Origin: an uncultured Caryophanales bacterium
Lineage (GTDB): Bacteria > Bacillota_I > Bacilli_A > RF39 > UBA660
Direction of reading: 5' to 3'
Length of the DNA: 15,350 bases
Assembly: GCA_946414975.1 (NCBI GenBank)
Contig: CAMKQS010000035.1
Location: 1 to 15,350, forward strand
Below the pieces are notes generated by a model. The model was not told where the DNA came from, did not search any database, and was given only the letters and a program-made list of their open reading frames with translations. Below are positions 6,761 to 13,618 of the stretch, piece by piece; position 1 is the first letter of the stretch, and each line of letters starts with the position of its first letter. The translations under genes and the position numbers were made by a program.

Positions 6761-8146
6761 ATGAACTTTTATAATACATTAACAAGAAAAGTAGAAGAAT
6801 TTAAACCAGAAAATGATGTTGTTAAAATGTATACTTGTGGTCCTACTGTATATCATTATGCACATATTGGAAATCTTAGATCATATCTGATGGAAGATAT
6901 ATTAGAAAAGACCTTGAATTATATTGGTTATAAAGTTAATAGAGTTATGAATATTACAGATGTTGGACATTTATCTAGTGATGCTGATACAGGTGAAGAT
7001 AAAATGTTAAAAGGAGCAAAAAGAGAAAATGTATCAGTACTTGATATAGCTAAAAAATATACTAAAGCTTTTAAAGAAGATTGTAAAAAATTAAACATTA
7101 AATGGCCAGATACTGTAATACCTGCTACAACTTGTATAGATGATTATATAAAATTTATATCTACCTTAATAGAAAAAGATTATGCTTATGTAAATGGTGG
7201 TAATGTATATTTTGATACATCAAAATTAGATGATTACTATAAACTTACAAATCATGAAGAAGATTCACTTATCGAGGCTGTACGTGATGATGTAGATATT
7301 GATTCATATAAAAAAAACAAAACAGATTTTGTGTTATGGTTTACTAAATCTAAATTTGAAAACCAAGAATTGAAATGGGATAGTCCTTGGGGATTAGGTT
7401 ATCCTGGATGGCATATAGAATGTTCAGTTATATCATTAAAATATTTAGGTGAAAAATTAGACATACATTGTGGTGGAGTTGATAATATATTTCCCCATCA
7501 TACAAACGAGATAGCGCAAAGTGAATCATATTTAGGGAAAAAATGGTGTAACTATTGGTTTCATATAGAACATTTAAATGATATAACAGGTAAGATGAGT
7601 AAATCAAAAGGAGAATTCTTAACTGTTTCATTACTTGAAGAAAAAGGATATAATCCAATTACTTATAGATTTTATTGCTTGCAATCACATTATCGTAAAC
7701 AACTGTTATTTACATTTGATAATTTAAAACAAGCAGAAAATACATATAATAAATTGAAAAGCAAAATTAATTCATTAGCTGATAATGGAGAAATTAATGA
7801 ATCAGAAATTAAAAATTATCAAGATAAATTTAAATCATATCTAGAAGATGATTTAAATACAGCAAATGCAATTACAGTTATATATGACGTTTTAAAAAGT
7901 AATTTAAATGATGCTAGTAAGAAATATTTAATTAATGATTTTGATAAAGTATTGTCACTTGATTTAATTAAAGAAAATAAGATAGATGAAAAACTTGAAG
8001 AATATATAAAAGATGCAATTGAAAGAAGAAATGAAGCAAAGAAAAATAAAGATTATTCCCTTGCAGATAAAATAAGAGAAGAATTGCTAAGTAAAAATAT
8101 TGTATTAAAAGATACTAGAGAAGGTACAATATACGAAATTAATTAA
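6761..8146 (+). CDS. cysS: Cysteine--tRNA ligase
   Basis: A complete 461-aa cysteinyl-tRNA synthetase, a class I enzyme that charges tRNA-Cys with cysteine using ATP in the cytoplasm. Signature elements appear in order: MYTCGPTVY with zinc ligand Cys26, HIGN (35-38) as the HIGH motif, ITDVGHL, the zinc segment GWHIECSVIS and CGGVDNIFPHHTNEIAQSE, then GKMSKS with KMSKS at 278-282. The C-terminal DALR-type helical domain ends in AIERRNEAKKNKDYSLADKIREEL, the usual tRNA-binding tail. Length is normal for the family (about 460-470 aa). The ribosome site lies in AGGGAAGTGAG just upstream of ATG 6761. A hairpin overlaps the stop codon, so the gene is monocistronic. Its neighbour on the left is the tRNA pair, transcribed away from it. 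Nothing in the sequence suggests loss of function. Confidence 0.98.
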   Translation: MNFYNTLTRKVEEFKPENDVVKMYTCGPTVYHYAHIGNLRSYLMEDILEKTLNYIGYKVNRVMNITDVGHLSSDADTGEDKMLKGAKRENVSVLDIAKKYTKAFKEDCKKLNIKWPDTVIPATTCIDDYIKFISTLIEKDYAYVNGGNVYFDTSKLDDYYKLTNHEEDSLIEAVRDDVDIDSYKKNKTDFVLWFTKSKFENQELKWDSPWGLGYPGWHIECSVISLKYLGEKLDIHCGGVDNIFPHHTNEIAQSESYLGKKWCNYWFHIEHLNDITGKMSKSKGEFLTVSLLEEKGYNPITYRFYCLQSHYRKQLLFTFDNLKQAENTYNKLKSKINSLADNGEINESEIKNYQDKFKSYLEDDLNTANAITVIYDVLKSNLNDASKKYLINDFDKVLSLDLIKENKIDEKLEEYIKDAIERRNEAKKNKDYSLADKIREELLSKNIVLKDTREGTIYEIN

Positions 8147-8170
8147 ATACACTTAATTGTGTATTTTTAT
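8145..8170 (+). terminator. Terminator of cysS
   Basis: AATACAC (8146-8152) pairs with GTGTATT (8159-8165) around a TTAATT loop, followed by TTTTATTT. The stem starts inside the cysS TAA stop. Confidence 0.7.
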
Positions 8171-8199
8171 TTGACTATAAATATTTTTTCTCTTATAAT
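8171..8199 (+). promoter_or_regulatory. Consensus promoter of truB
   Basis: TTGACT (8171-8176), exactly 17 bases, then TATAAT (8194-8199): the best classical -35/-10 promoter on the plus strand of this window. The transcript would begin near 8206, directly before the AAGGA ribosome site. Confidence 0.8.
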
Positions 8200-8222
8200 T
8201 ATATATAGAAGGATTGAAGTTA

Positions 8223-9077
8223 ATGAATGGAATTATTATAATAGACAAAGAAAAAGGATTTACTAGTAGAGATATAGTAAATAAAGTATCAAAAAAATTA
8301 AAAACAAAAAAAGTAGGCCATACTGGAACACTTGATCCAATCGCAACAGGAGTACTTGTTGTATGTGTAAATAAAGCAACTAAGCTTGTGAGTAGGATAA
8401 CAGATGAATATAAAGAATATGTAGCTAGTTGTTTGTTTGGTATATCTACAGATACTATAGATATAGAAGGTAAAGTATTAAAAGATATAAAATCTATTAT
8501 AAGTAAAGAAGATATAATAAATACTTTAAATAGTTTTAAAGGAAAATATAGACAACAAGTGCCAATTTATTCAGCAGTTAAAATAAATGGTAAAAAGTTG
8601 TATGAATATGCAAGAAATAATATCGAAGTAAGCCTACCATATAGAGAAGTTGAGATAAAAGATATAGACTTAATAGAAGGGCCTGTTTATAAAAATGATA
8701 AAACAGAAATTAAGTTTAAATGTAATGTTAGTAAAGGAACATATATAAGGAGTTTAATAAGAGATATTGCAGAAAAACTTAATACGTGTGCAATTATGAC
8801 TGAACTAAGAAGAGTTAAACAAGGAAAATATAGTATTAGTAATTCTATAAAGGTTGATGATGTTAATATAGATAGTATAATACCAATTAAAGATGTATTA
8901 GATGTATATAAAGTAAATATAAGTGATGATATTAAAAAGAAAGTACTAAATGGCGCAAAAATAAATAATATTTATAATAAGAACGAAGTATTATTTATAG
9001 ATAATGATAAAGAAATTGCTCTTTATAAAGTAGATGAAAAAGATAAAAGTTTTTTAAAAATAGATATAATGTTTTAG
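8223..9077 (+). CDS. truB: tRNA pseudouridine(55) synthase TruB
   Basis: A 284-aa TruB, which converts U55 in the T-loop of nearly all tRNAs to pseudouridine. MNGIIIIDKEKGFTSRD is the family's usual start, and VGHTGTLDPIATGVL carries the catalytic aspartate Asp38. Further conserved stretches are YVASCLFGISTDT, GKYRQQVPIYSAVKINGKKLYEYAR and CNVSKGTYIRSLIRDIAE (substrate and fold motifs), then LRRVKQGKYS. The C-terminal part (about 225-284) fits a small PUA-like domain. I chose ATG 8223 because AAGGA (8209-8213) is nine bases upstream; the in-frame TTG at 8214 touches that site. Unlike Bacillus, where truB sits with rbfA and ribC, here it is paired with a nucleotidyltransferase gene nine bases downstream. 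Confidence 0.95.
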   Translation: MNGIIIIDKEKGFTSRDIVNKVSKKLKTKKVGHTGTLDPIATGVLVVCVNKATKLVSRITDEYKEYVASCLFGISTDTIDIEGKVLKDIKSIISKEDIINTLNSFKGKYRQQVPIYSAVKINGKKLYEYARNNIEVSLPYREVEIKDIDLIEGPVYKNDKTEIKFKCNVSKGTYIRSLIRDIAEKLNTCAIMTELRRVKQGKYSISNSIKVDDVNIDSIIPIKDVLDVYKVNISDDIKKKVLNGAKINNIYNKNEVLFIDNDKEIALYKVDEKDKSFLKIDIMF

Positions 9078-9086
9078 GAGGTAATT

Positions 9087-9968
9087 ATGACATTAGTAAT
9101 ACTTGCTGCTGGTATGGGTAGCAGATTTGGAGGTTTAAAACAAGTAGAAAAAATAGATGATGAAGGAAACTTTATCATTGATTATTCGGTATATGATGCA
9201 GTTCGTGCAGGATTTGATAAAATAGTATTTATAATAAATGAAGAAAATTATGAGTTATTTAAATCCACTATAGGATCAAGAGTAAGCAAAATAGTAAAAG
9301 TAGAATATGCTTTTCAAAATAATGATAATATAGAGAAGTATATAAATATTCCAAAGAGTAGAAAAAAACCATTTGGAACAGCTCATGCCATATATTGTGC
9401 AAAAGAATATATTGATGGAAATTTTGGTGTTATTTCTGCTGATGATTTTTATGGTAAAGATGCATTTGTTAAGTTATATGAATCATTAAATAATAATATA
9501 ATATCTTTAATAGGATATAAATTAAAAAATACTATGAGTGTAAATGGTTCTGTAAAAAGAGGCATTTGTTTTAGTGAAGATGGATATGTTACTGAAAATA
9601 ATGATTTTGTTATAGAAAAAGTAGATAACAAAATTATGGGTAAAGAAATTATTGGAAACAGAGAAATAGAATTTAGTGAAGATCAAGAAGTAGCTATGCT
9701 TATGTATGGTCTTTCAAAGGAAGTAATTGATTATATAGATGATGATATTAAAGACTTTTTAAATAATAATATAGATAATATAGACAATATTGAATATTTG
9801 CTTCCCAATGTATTAACAGATATGATAAAAAAGGGTATAATAAAAATGAGAGTTGTTCCTACAGAAGAAAAATGGATGGGAATTACATATAAAGAAGATT
9901 TACAAAGTTTAAAAGATTATATTAAAGATTTAAAAAAATCTGGTATATATCCAGATAAATTATATTAA
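9087..9968 (+). CDS. Nucleotidyltransferase family protein (NTP_transferase, sugar-phosphate type)
   Basis: A 293-aa member of the nucleotidyl transferase superfamily, which activates sugar- or alcohol-phosphates with an NTP. LAAGMGSRFGGLKQ (6-19) is the nucleotide-binding loop with its signature GxGxR and lysine. KKPFGTAHAIYCA (about 93-105) and ISADDFYG (112-119) follow, the latter with the metal-binding aspartates. MRVVPTEEKWMGITYKED near the C terminus is typical of the uncharacterised subfamily marked by ADDFYG. Substrate is not predictable; GlmU- or RfbA-specific motifs are absent. AGGAGG (9076-9081) overlaps the truB stop, so it is expressed with truB, although the two have no obvious shared pathway. 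It ends at a hairpin shared with lexA. Confidence 0.88.
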   Translation: MTLVILAAGMGSRFGGLKQVEKIDDEGNFIIDYSVYDAVRAGFDKIVFIINEENYELFKSTIGSRVSKIVKVEYAFQNNDNIEKYINIPKSRKKPFGTAHAIYCAKEYIDGNFGVISADDFYGKDAFVKLYESLNNNIISLIGYKLKNTMSVNGSVKRGICFSEDGYVTENNDFVIEKVDNKIMGKEIIGNREIEFSEDQEVAMLMYGLSKEVIDYIDDDIKDFLNNNIDNIDNIEYLLPNVLTDMIKKGIIKMRVVPTEEKWMGITYKEDLQSLKDYIKDLKKSGIYPDKLY

Positions 9969-9992
9969 AAAAGATACTTCGGTATCTTTTTA
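9967..9992. terminator. UUCG-loop bidirectional terminator between the nucleotidyltransferase gene and lexA
   Basis: AAAAAGATAC and GTATCTTTTT flank a TTCG tetraloop closed by C-G, the very stable cUUCGg type. A-tracts on one side become T-tracts on the other, so it should terminate in both directions. It overlaps both stop codons. Confidence 0.85.
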
Positions 9993-10601
9993 AAATATCC
10001 TATAAAGTCCTACTAATTTTCCAAGAATTGTTACATTATCTAAGATAATAGGTTCCATATAATCATTTTCAGGTTGTAATCTAAAATGATTATCTTCTTT
10101 AAAAAATCTTTTAATTGTGACCTCATTTTCATCATTCATAGCAACTACAATATCACCATTTTTTGCGCTATTAGTTCTTTCAATAATAACTATATCATCG
10201 TCAAATATTCCAGCATTAATCATAGAATCTCCTGATACATTAAGTGCAAATACTTCATTTTTACCATTAACCATACTACTTGGAACTGTGAAATATTCAT
10301 CTGGATTTTCAATCGCTTCAATAGGAATTCCTGCAGTTACTTTACCAAGTAGTGGAATATCCATAGTATGATTATTTTCATATTCGTTAATAACCAATAA
10401 TTCAATAGTACGATTCATATTGCCATGCTTTTTTATATATCCTTTTTTTTCTAAACTTTCTAAATGCACTTGGATAGTTGCTGGAGAAGATAGATGCATA
10501 ATTTCTGCAATTTCCCTTACTGTTGGAGGATATCCATTAGATGCCATAAACTTTTTTATAACATCTAAAACATCTTTTTGCCTTTTAGTTAATAATTCCA
10601 T
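9990..10601 (-). CDS. lexA: LexA repressor (SOS response)
   Basis: A complete 203-aa LexA, the SOS repressor that cleaves itself when RecA filaments form on damaged DNA. The N-terminal winged HTH covers about residues 1-65 (LTKRQKDVLDVI, GYPPTVREIAEIMHLSSPATIQVHLESLEKKGYI). The hinge leads to the cleavage site Ala90-Gly91 in GKVTAGIP, followed by the S24 peptidase domain with Ser126 in NVSGDSM and Lys164 in VTIKRFF, the catalytic pair. Length and spacing match the B. subtilis protein. The ribosome site is GGTGAT (10605-10610, minus). A LexA box overlaps the -35, so autoregulation is expected. It diverges from tkt; in Bacillus the divergent neighbour is the division inhibitor yneA, absent here. 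Confidence 0.98.
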   Translation of the reverse strand: MELLTKRQKDVLDVIKKFMASNGYPPTVREIAEIMHLSSPATIQVHLESLEKKGYIKKHGNMNRTIELLVINEYENNHTMDIPLLGKVTAGIPIEAIENPDEYFTVPSSMVNGKNEVFALNVSGDSMINAGIFDDDIVIIERTNSAKNGDIVVAMNDENEVTIKRFFKEDNHFRLQPENDYMEPIILDNVTILGKLVGLYRIF

Positions 10602-10616
10602 ATAATCACCATATAA

Positions 10617-10645
10617 ATTGTATCATTAAATTATATTAATGTCAA
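10617..10645 (-). promoter_or_regulatory. Promoter of lexA
   Basis: Minus strand TTGACA (10640-10645), a 17-base spacer and TACAAT (10617-10622) preceded by TGA: a near-consensus promoter with extended -10. Its -35 overlaps the LexA box by two bases. Confidence 0.8.
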
Positions 10646-10656
10646 ACATTTGTTCA
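10643..10656. promoter_or_regulatory. LexA operator (SOS box)
   Basis: Minus strand TGAACAAATGTTTG contains GAACAAATGTTT, which fits the core GAACRNRYGTTY of the Gram-positive LexA (Cheo/DinR) box CGAACRNRYGTTYC; the outermost bases differ. It overlaps the lexA -35 and lies 25 bases upstream of the tkt -10, so it surely could repress lexA and might affect tkt. Confidence 0.8.
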
Positions 10657-10677
10657 CTATATATAAAAGTATTATTT

Positions 10678-10686
10678 TGATATAAT
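10678..10686 (+). promoter_or_regulatory. Extended -10 of tkt
   Basis: TGATATAAT (10678-10686) is a perfect extended -10. The -35 position (around 10658-10663) holds only TATATA. Start of transcription would be close to 10693, just before the ribosome site in AGAAAGG (10692-10698). Confidence 0.6.
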
Positions 10687-10707
10687 AAAATAGAAAGGTA
10701 GGATAAC

Positions 10708-12672
10708 ATGGATAGTGAAGTTTTAGCTAATATAAAAACACTGGCAATAGATATGATAAAGTGCGCAAATAGTGGTCATCCTGGAATTGCACTTTCAGCA
10801 GCTCCAATTTTATATGCCCTTTATAAATATCATTTAAACATCAATCCAAATGATACGGAATGGTTTAATAGAGACCGATTTATTATGTCAGCAGGTCATG
10901 GTTCTTCTGTTTTATATTCCACTCTTTACATGTGTGGATACCCATTAAAATTAGAAGATTTAAAAAATTTTAGATGTTTGGGTTCAAATACACCAGGACA
11001 TCCTGAATATAGAATAACAAAAGGAGTAGAATGTACAACAGGACCACTTGGACAAGGAGTTGCAACTGCAGTAGGTATTGCACTTGGTGAAAAAATATTG
11101 GAAGCAAGAATAAAAAAAGATAGTAATTCTAAAATAAAAAATTTAATAGATTTTAAAACTTATGTGCTTGTAGGAGATGGAGACTTAATGGAAGGTGTAT
11201 CATATGAAGCTTTGTCACTAGCAGGTACATTATCATTAAATAATTTAATAGTAATATATGATTCTAATAATACTACACTAGATGGTTCTACTAAATTTGT
11301 ATTTGAAGAAGATATACATTTAAGATTTAAAGCAATGGGATTTAATACATATAAAGTGAGTGATGGAAATAATATTAATCAGATAAATATAGAGATAAAT
11401 AAAGCTAAAAAAAGTAAGAAACCAGCATTTATTGAGATTAAAACTCATATAGGATTTGGATCATTATTACAAGATACAAATAAAGTACATGGGACTCCTC
11501 TTACAGATGATGATATAAATCAGCTAAAGGATAAATTGAAAATATCGAAAGAACCATTTTATGTAAATGAGACATTAAGAGGAGATTTAATAGGATTTAT
11601 AGCTACAAGAGTAGGAGATAAATATAATAGCTCATATGATTTGTATAATAAAGAAATAGATAATAATTTAGATACAAAATATCAGGATATAAAGTTTTAT
11701 TTTAAAGATAATAAAAAATATGATTTAAGTAAATATAAGTGGAATATAAAGAAATCAGACATGCGAGACATTAATAAACAAGTATTAAATATAATGGCAA
11801 GAGATATTACAGAAATAATAGGTGGTTCTGCCGATTTAAATTCATCAACAAAAGCATACCTCGATTTTCAAGATGATATAACTAAAGATAATTTTAATTC
11901 AAAAAATATTTGGTATGGCGTTAGAGAACATGCTATGGGTGCGATAACAAATGGTTTGGCTCTTTTAAAGTTTATTCCATTTGCATCAACTTTTTTGACA
12001 TTTTCTGATTATTTAAAACCAGCAATTAGAATGTCAGCTTTAATGAATTTAAAAGTAATATACATATTTACACATGATTCTATATTTATAGGAAAAGATG
12101 GACCTACCCATCAACCAGTAGAACAATTAGTATCCTTAAGAGCACTACCAAATTTAACAGTATATAGGCCAGCTGACTTAAAGGAAATAGTGGGGTGCTA
12201 TCAATCAATACTAAATAATTCTAATCCATCCGCATTAATAATTGCACGTGATAAAGAAGAAAGATTAAAAAATACAAGTGCACAAGAAACTTTAAAAGGT
12301 GGATATGTTTTGTATGAGAATGAAGATTCAAAAGCAACTATAATTTCGACTGGAAAAGATTTAATTACATCATATAAAATTGCTCTTACACTTGACAAGT
12401 TAAATATAAAAGTAAGAGTAGTAAGTATGCCATCTATTGAAGTATTCTTATCTCAACCAAAAGAATATCAAGATAAAATTTTAAAAAATAATAAAAGGAT
12501 AGTAATAGAATCAGCATCAAGCTTTGGTTGGGGAAGATTTACAAATTACGAAAATATAATATCAATTAGTGATTTTGGTAAGAGTGCTTCTCCACAAGAT
12601 GTATTAAAATATCTAAACTTTGATTTAGAATCTATATTAAATAAAGTAATTGAAATAATTAATAAAAATTAA
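10708..12672 (+). CDS. tkt: Transketolase
   Basis: A complete 654-aa transketolase, the thiamine-diphosphate enzyme that moves two-carbon units between sugar phosphates in the pentose phosphate pathway. Motifs in order: NSGHPGIALSAAP (His24), NRDRFIMSAGHGS (His64), TTGPLGQG, VGDGDLMEGVSYEA and DSNN for metal and cofactor, KTHIGFGS, VHGTPL, GGSADL, VREHAMGAI with catalytic Glu407, THDSIFIGKDGPTHQP with His468, RPAD, and VRVVSMPSIEVF in the C-terminal domain. Phosphate-binding arginines (MRDINKQ and ARDK regions) are kept. Length is normal. tkt, the sirA-like gene and yneF keep the Bacillus order. It is the second TPP-transketolase-fold enzyme in the window, but unlike the DXS-like protein its active site looks fully standard. 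Confidence 0.98.
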   Translation: MDSEVLANIKTLAIDMIKCANSGHPGIALSAAPILYALYKYHLNINPNDTEWFNRDRFIMSAGHGSSVLYSTLYMCGYPLKLEDLKNFRCLGSNTPGHPEYRITKGVECTTGPLGQGVATAVGIALGEKILEARIKKDSNSKIKNLIDFKTYVLVGDGDLMEGVSYEALSLAGTLSLNNLIVIYDSNNTTLDGSTKFVFEEDIHLRFKAMGFNTYKVSDGNNINQINIEINKAKKSKKPAFIEIKTHIGFGSLLQDTNKVHGTPLTDDDINQLKDKLKISKEPFYVNETLRGDLIGFIATRVGDKYNSSYDLYNKEIDNNLDTKYQDIKFYFKDNKKYDLSKYKWNIKKSDMRDINKQVLNIMARDITEIIGGSADLNSSTKAYLDFQDDITKDNFNSKNIWYGVREHAMGAITNGLALLKFIPFASTFLTFSDYLKPAIRMSALMNLKVIYIFTHDSIFIGKDGPTHQPVEQLVSLRALPNLTVYRPADLKEIVGCYQSILNNSNPSALIIARDKEERLKNTSAQETLKGGYVLYENEDSKATIISTGKDLITSYKIALTLDKLNIKVRVVSMPSIEVFLSQPKEYQDKILKNNKRIVIESASSFGWGRFTNYENIISISDFGKSASPQDVLKYLNFDLESILNKVIEIINKN

Positions 12673-12677
12673 CAAAA

Positions 12678-12701
12678 TTCGACTTATAAATATCATATAA
12701 T
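12678..12701 (+). promoter_or_regulatory. Possible promoter of the sirA-like gene with a Spo0A-like half-site
   Basis: TATAAT (12696-12701) lies in the 44-base gap after tkt, without TGn and without a normal -35. TTCGACT (12678-12684) stands near the -35 position. Its complement AGTCGAA matches the Spo0A box TGTCGAA at six of seven bases. Spo0A-activated promoters often carry such boxes over a weak -35. This may be chance, and read-through from tkt is the simple alternative. Confidence 0.35.
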
Positions 12702-12716
12702 CAAGATGGTGATTAT

Positions 12717-13109
12717 ATGAAATACTATTTATTTGTTATAAGAAAAGAATACTATAAAAAAAATGACCAATATCTATATACTATGTTAGAAAATTTAAAG
12801 TTCATGAATAAAGAAAATTATAACTATGGCTTTAGTATATATCATAATATGTGTTATTTTTTTAATGATTCAATTTTAAAAAATTATCTAAAGAAAAAAT
12901 ATGATTTAAAGTGTAAAAATAGTGTTTATTATTTGAATGATGATACTACCTTAAAAATTACTAAAAGTTATGCATGTATAAAAACAAATAAACACCTAAG
13001 AGAGTTACTTTGTATATTTTATATTTATCATAAAGATATATTTGTTTGTAATTTTGATACTAAAGAATACTTTTGGTTAAGAGAAAAGCTAACTTATAAT
13101 TATATTTGA
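12717..13109 (+). CDS. sirA: SirA-like protein (sporulation inhibitor of DNA replication family)
   Basis: A 130-aa protein I assign to the SirA (YneE) family on position and on its ends. In B. subtilis sirA lies between tkt and yneF, exactly as here. The N terminus MKYYLFVIRKEYY resembles SirA's Tyr-rich start, and the end NFDTKEYFWLREKLTYNYI resembles the SirA C-terminal pattern of NSKRYGWL followed by NFV. The middle is divergent and Tyr-, Lys- and Asn-rich. B. subtilis SirA is 148 aa; it binds domain I of DnaA and stops new rounds of replication when sporulation begins. A GGTGAT ribosome site (12709-12714) precedes ATG 12717, and the stop is TGA. No membrane segment. Whether it still binds DnaA, and whether this organism sporulates, cannot be seen here. 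Confidence 0.65.
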   Translation: MKYYLFVIRKEYYKKNDQYLYTMLENLKFMNKENYNYGFSIYHNMCYFFNDSILKNYLKKKYDLKCKNSVYYLNDDTTLKITKSYACIKTNKHLRELLCIFYIYHKDIFVCNFDTKEYFWLREKLTYNYI

Positions 13110-13153
13110 TTGATATTTAATAAATTTTATAGTAAAATTAAGTATACAAGGAG
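13110..13153 (+). promoter_or_regulatory. Promoter and ribosome site of yneF
   Basis: TTGATA (13110-13115), a 17-base spacer and TAAAAT (13133-13138) make a plausible promoter starting right after the sirA-like stop. AAGGAG (13148-13153) is the ribosome site, eight bases before ATG 13162. Confidence 0.5.
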
Positions 13154-13161
13154 ATGATTAT

Positions 13162-13371
13162 ATGTTAATGGACATATTACAAATATTATTTGGACTTATT
13201 GTAGGAGCTGTTATAGGATTTTTAATAGCTCGCACATATATGAAAAAATATCTTAAGAAAAATCCACCAATAAATGAAGAGATGATTAAAGCTATGATGA
13301 TGCAAATGGGGCGTACTCCATCTAAAAAGCAAATTAATCAGATGATGAAATCAATGGAAAAGTATATGTAG
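13162..13371 (+). CDS. yneF: YneF family small membrane protein (UPF0154)
   Basis: A 69-aa UPF0154 protein. One N-terminal membrane helix (about residues 4-24, [17 protein letters not shown]) is followed by the family hallmark [12 protein letters not shown] (30-41) and [18 protein letters not shown] (46-63). This is very close to B. subtilis YneF in length and pattern. Function is unknown; the topology suggests a membrane-tethered short cytoplasmic domain. It sits downstream of tkt and the sirA-like gene as in Bacillus, and a terminator closes the group. ATG 13162 is well spaced from AAGGAG; ATG 13168 is a less likely start. Confidence 0.95.
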   Translation: MLMDILQILFGLIVGAVIGFLIARTYMKKYLKKNPPINEEMIKAMMMQMGRTPSKKQINQMMKSMEKYM

Positions 13372-13423
13372 TAAAAAATAATCTATATTCGTAAATGATG
13401 TTAAACAAAATATTAAAAAAATG

Positions 13424-13449
13424 ACTCATAATAATAATGAGTTTTTTTG
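13424..13449 (+). terminator. Terminator after yneF
   Basis: ACTCAT (13424-13429) pairs with ATGAGT (13437-13442) and is followed by seven T. The stem is short but the T run is good. It lies 53 bases after yneF. Confidence 0.7.
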
Positions 13450-13521
13450 TTATATTATAATTTTTAGTTAGAGAATAGCAATTTATATCTTTTAAGTTGT
13501 GACATTTACATAAATAAATTA

Positions 13522-13550
13522 TTGAATTTAAGTACAAAAAATGTTACTAT
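13522..13550 (+). promoter_or_regulatory. Promoter of the repeat surface protein
   Basis: TTGAAT (13522-13527), 17 bases, then TACTAT (13545-13550) preceded by TGT: a -35 plus extended -10. The leader of about 60 bases is longer than for other genes here; it contains short GATGATT direct repeats (13571-13584) with no clear fold. The ribosome site is GAGGTGA (13610-13616). Confidence 0.65.
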
Positions 13551-13618
13551 ATACTTATAAAGATAATATTGATGATTGATGATTAATTATTCTTTTTATA
13601 AAAATATATGAGGTGAGT

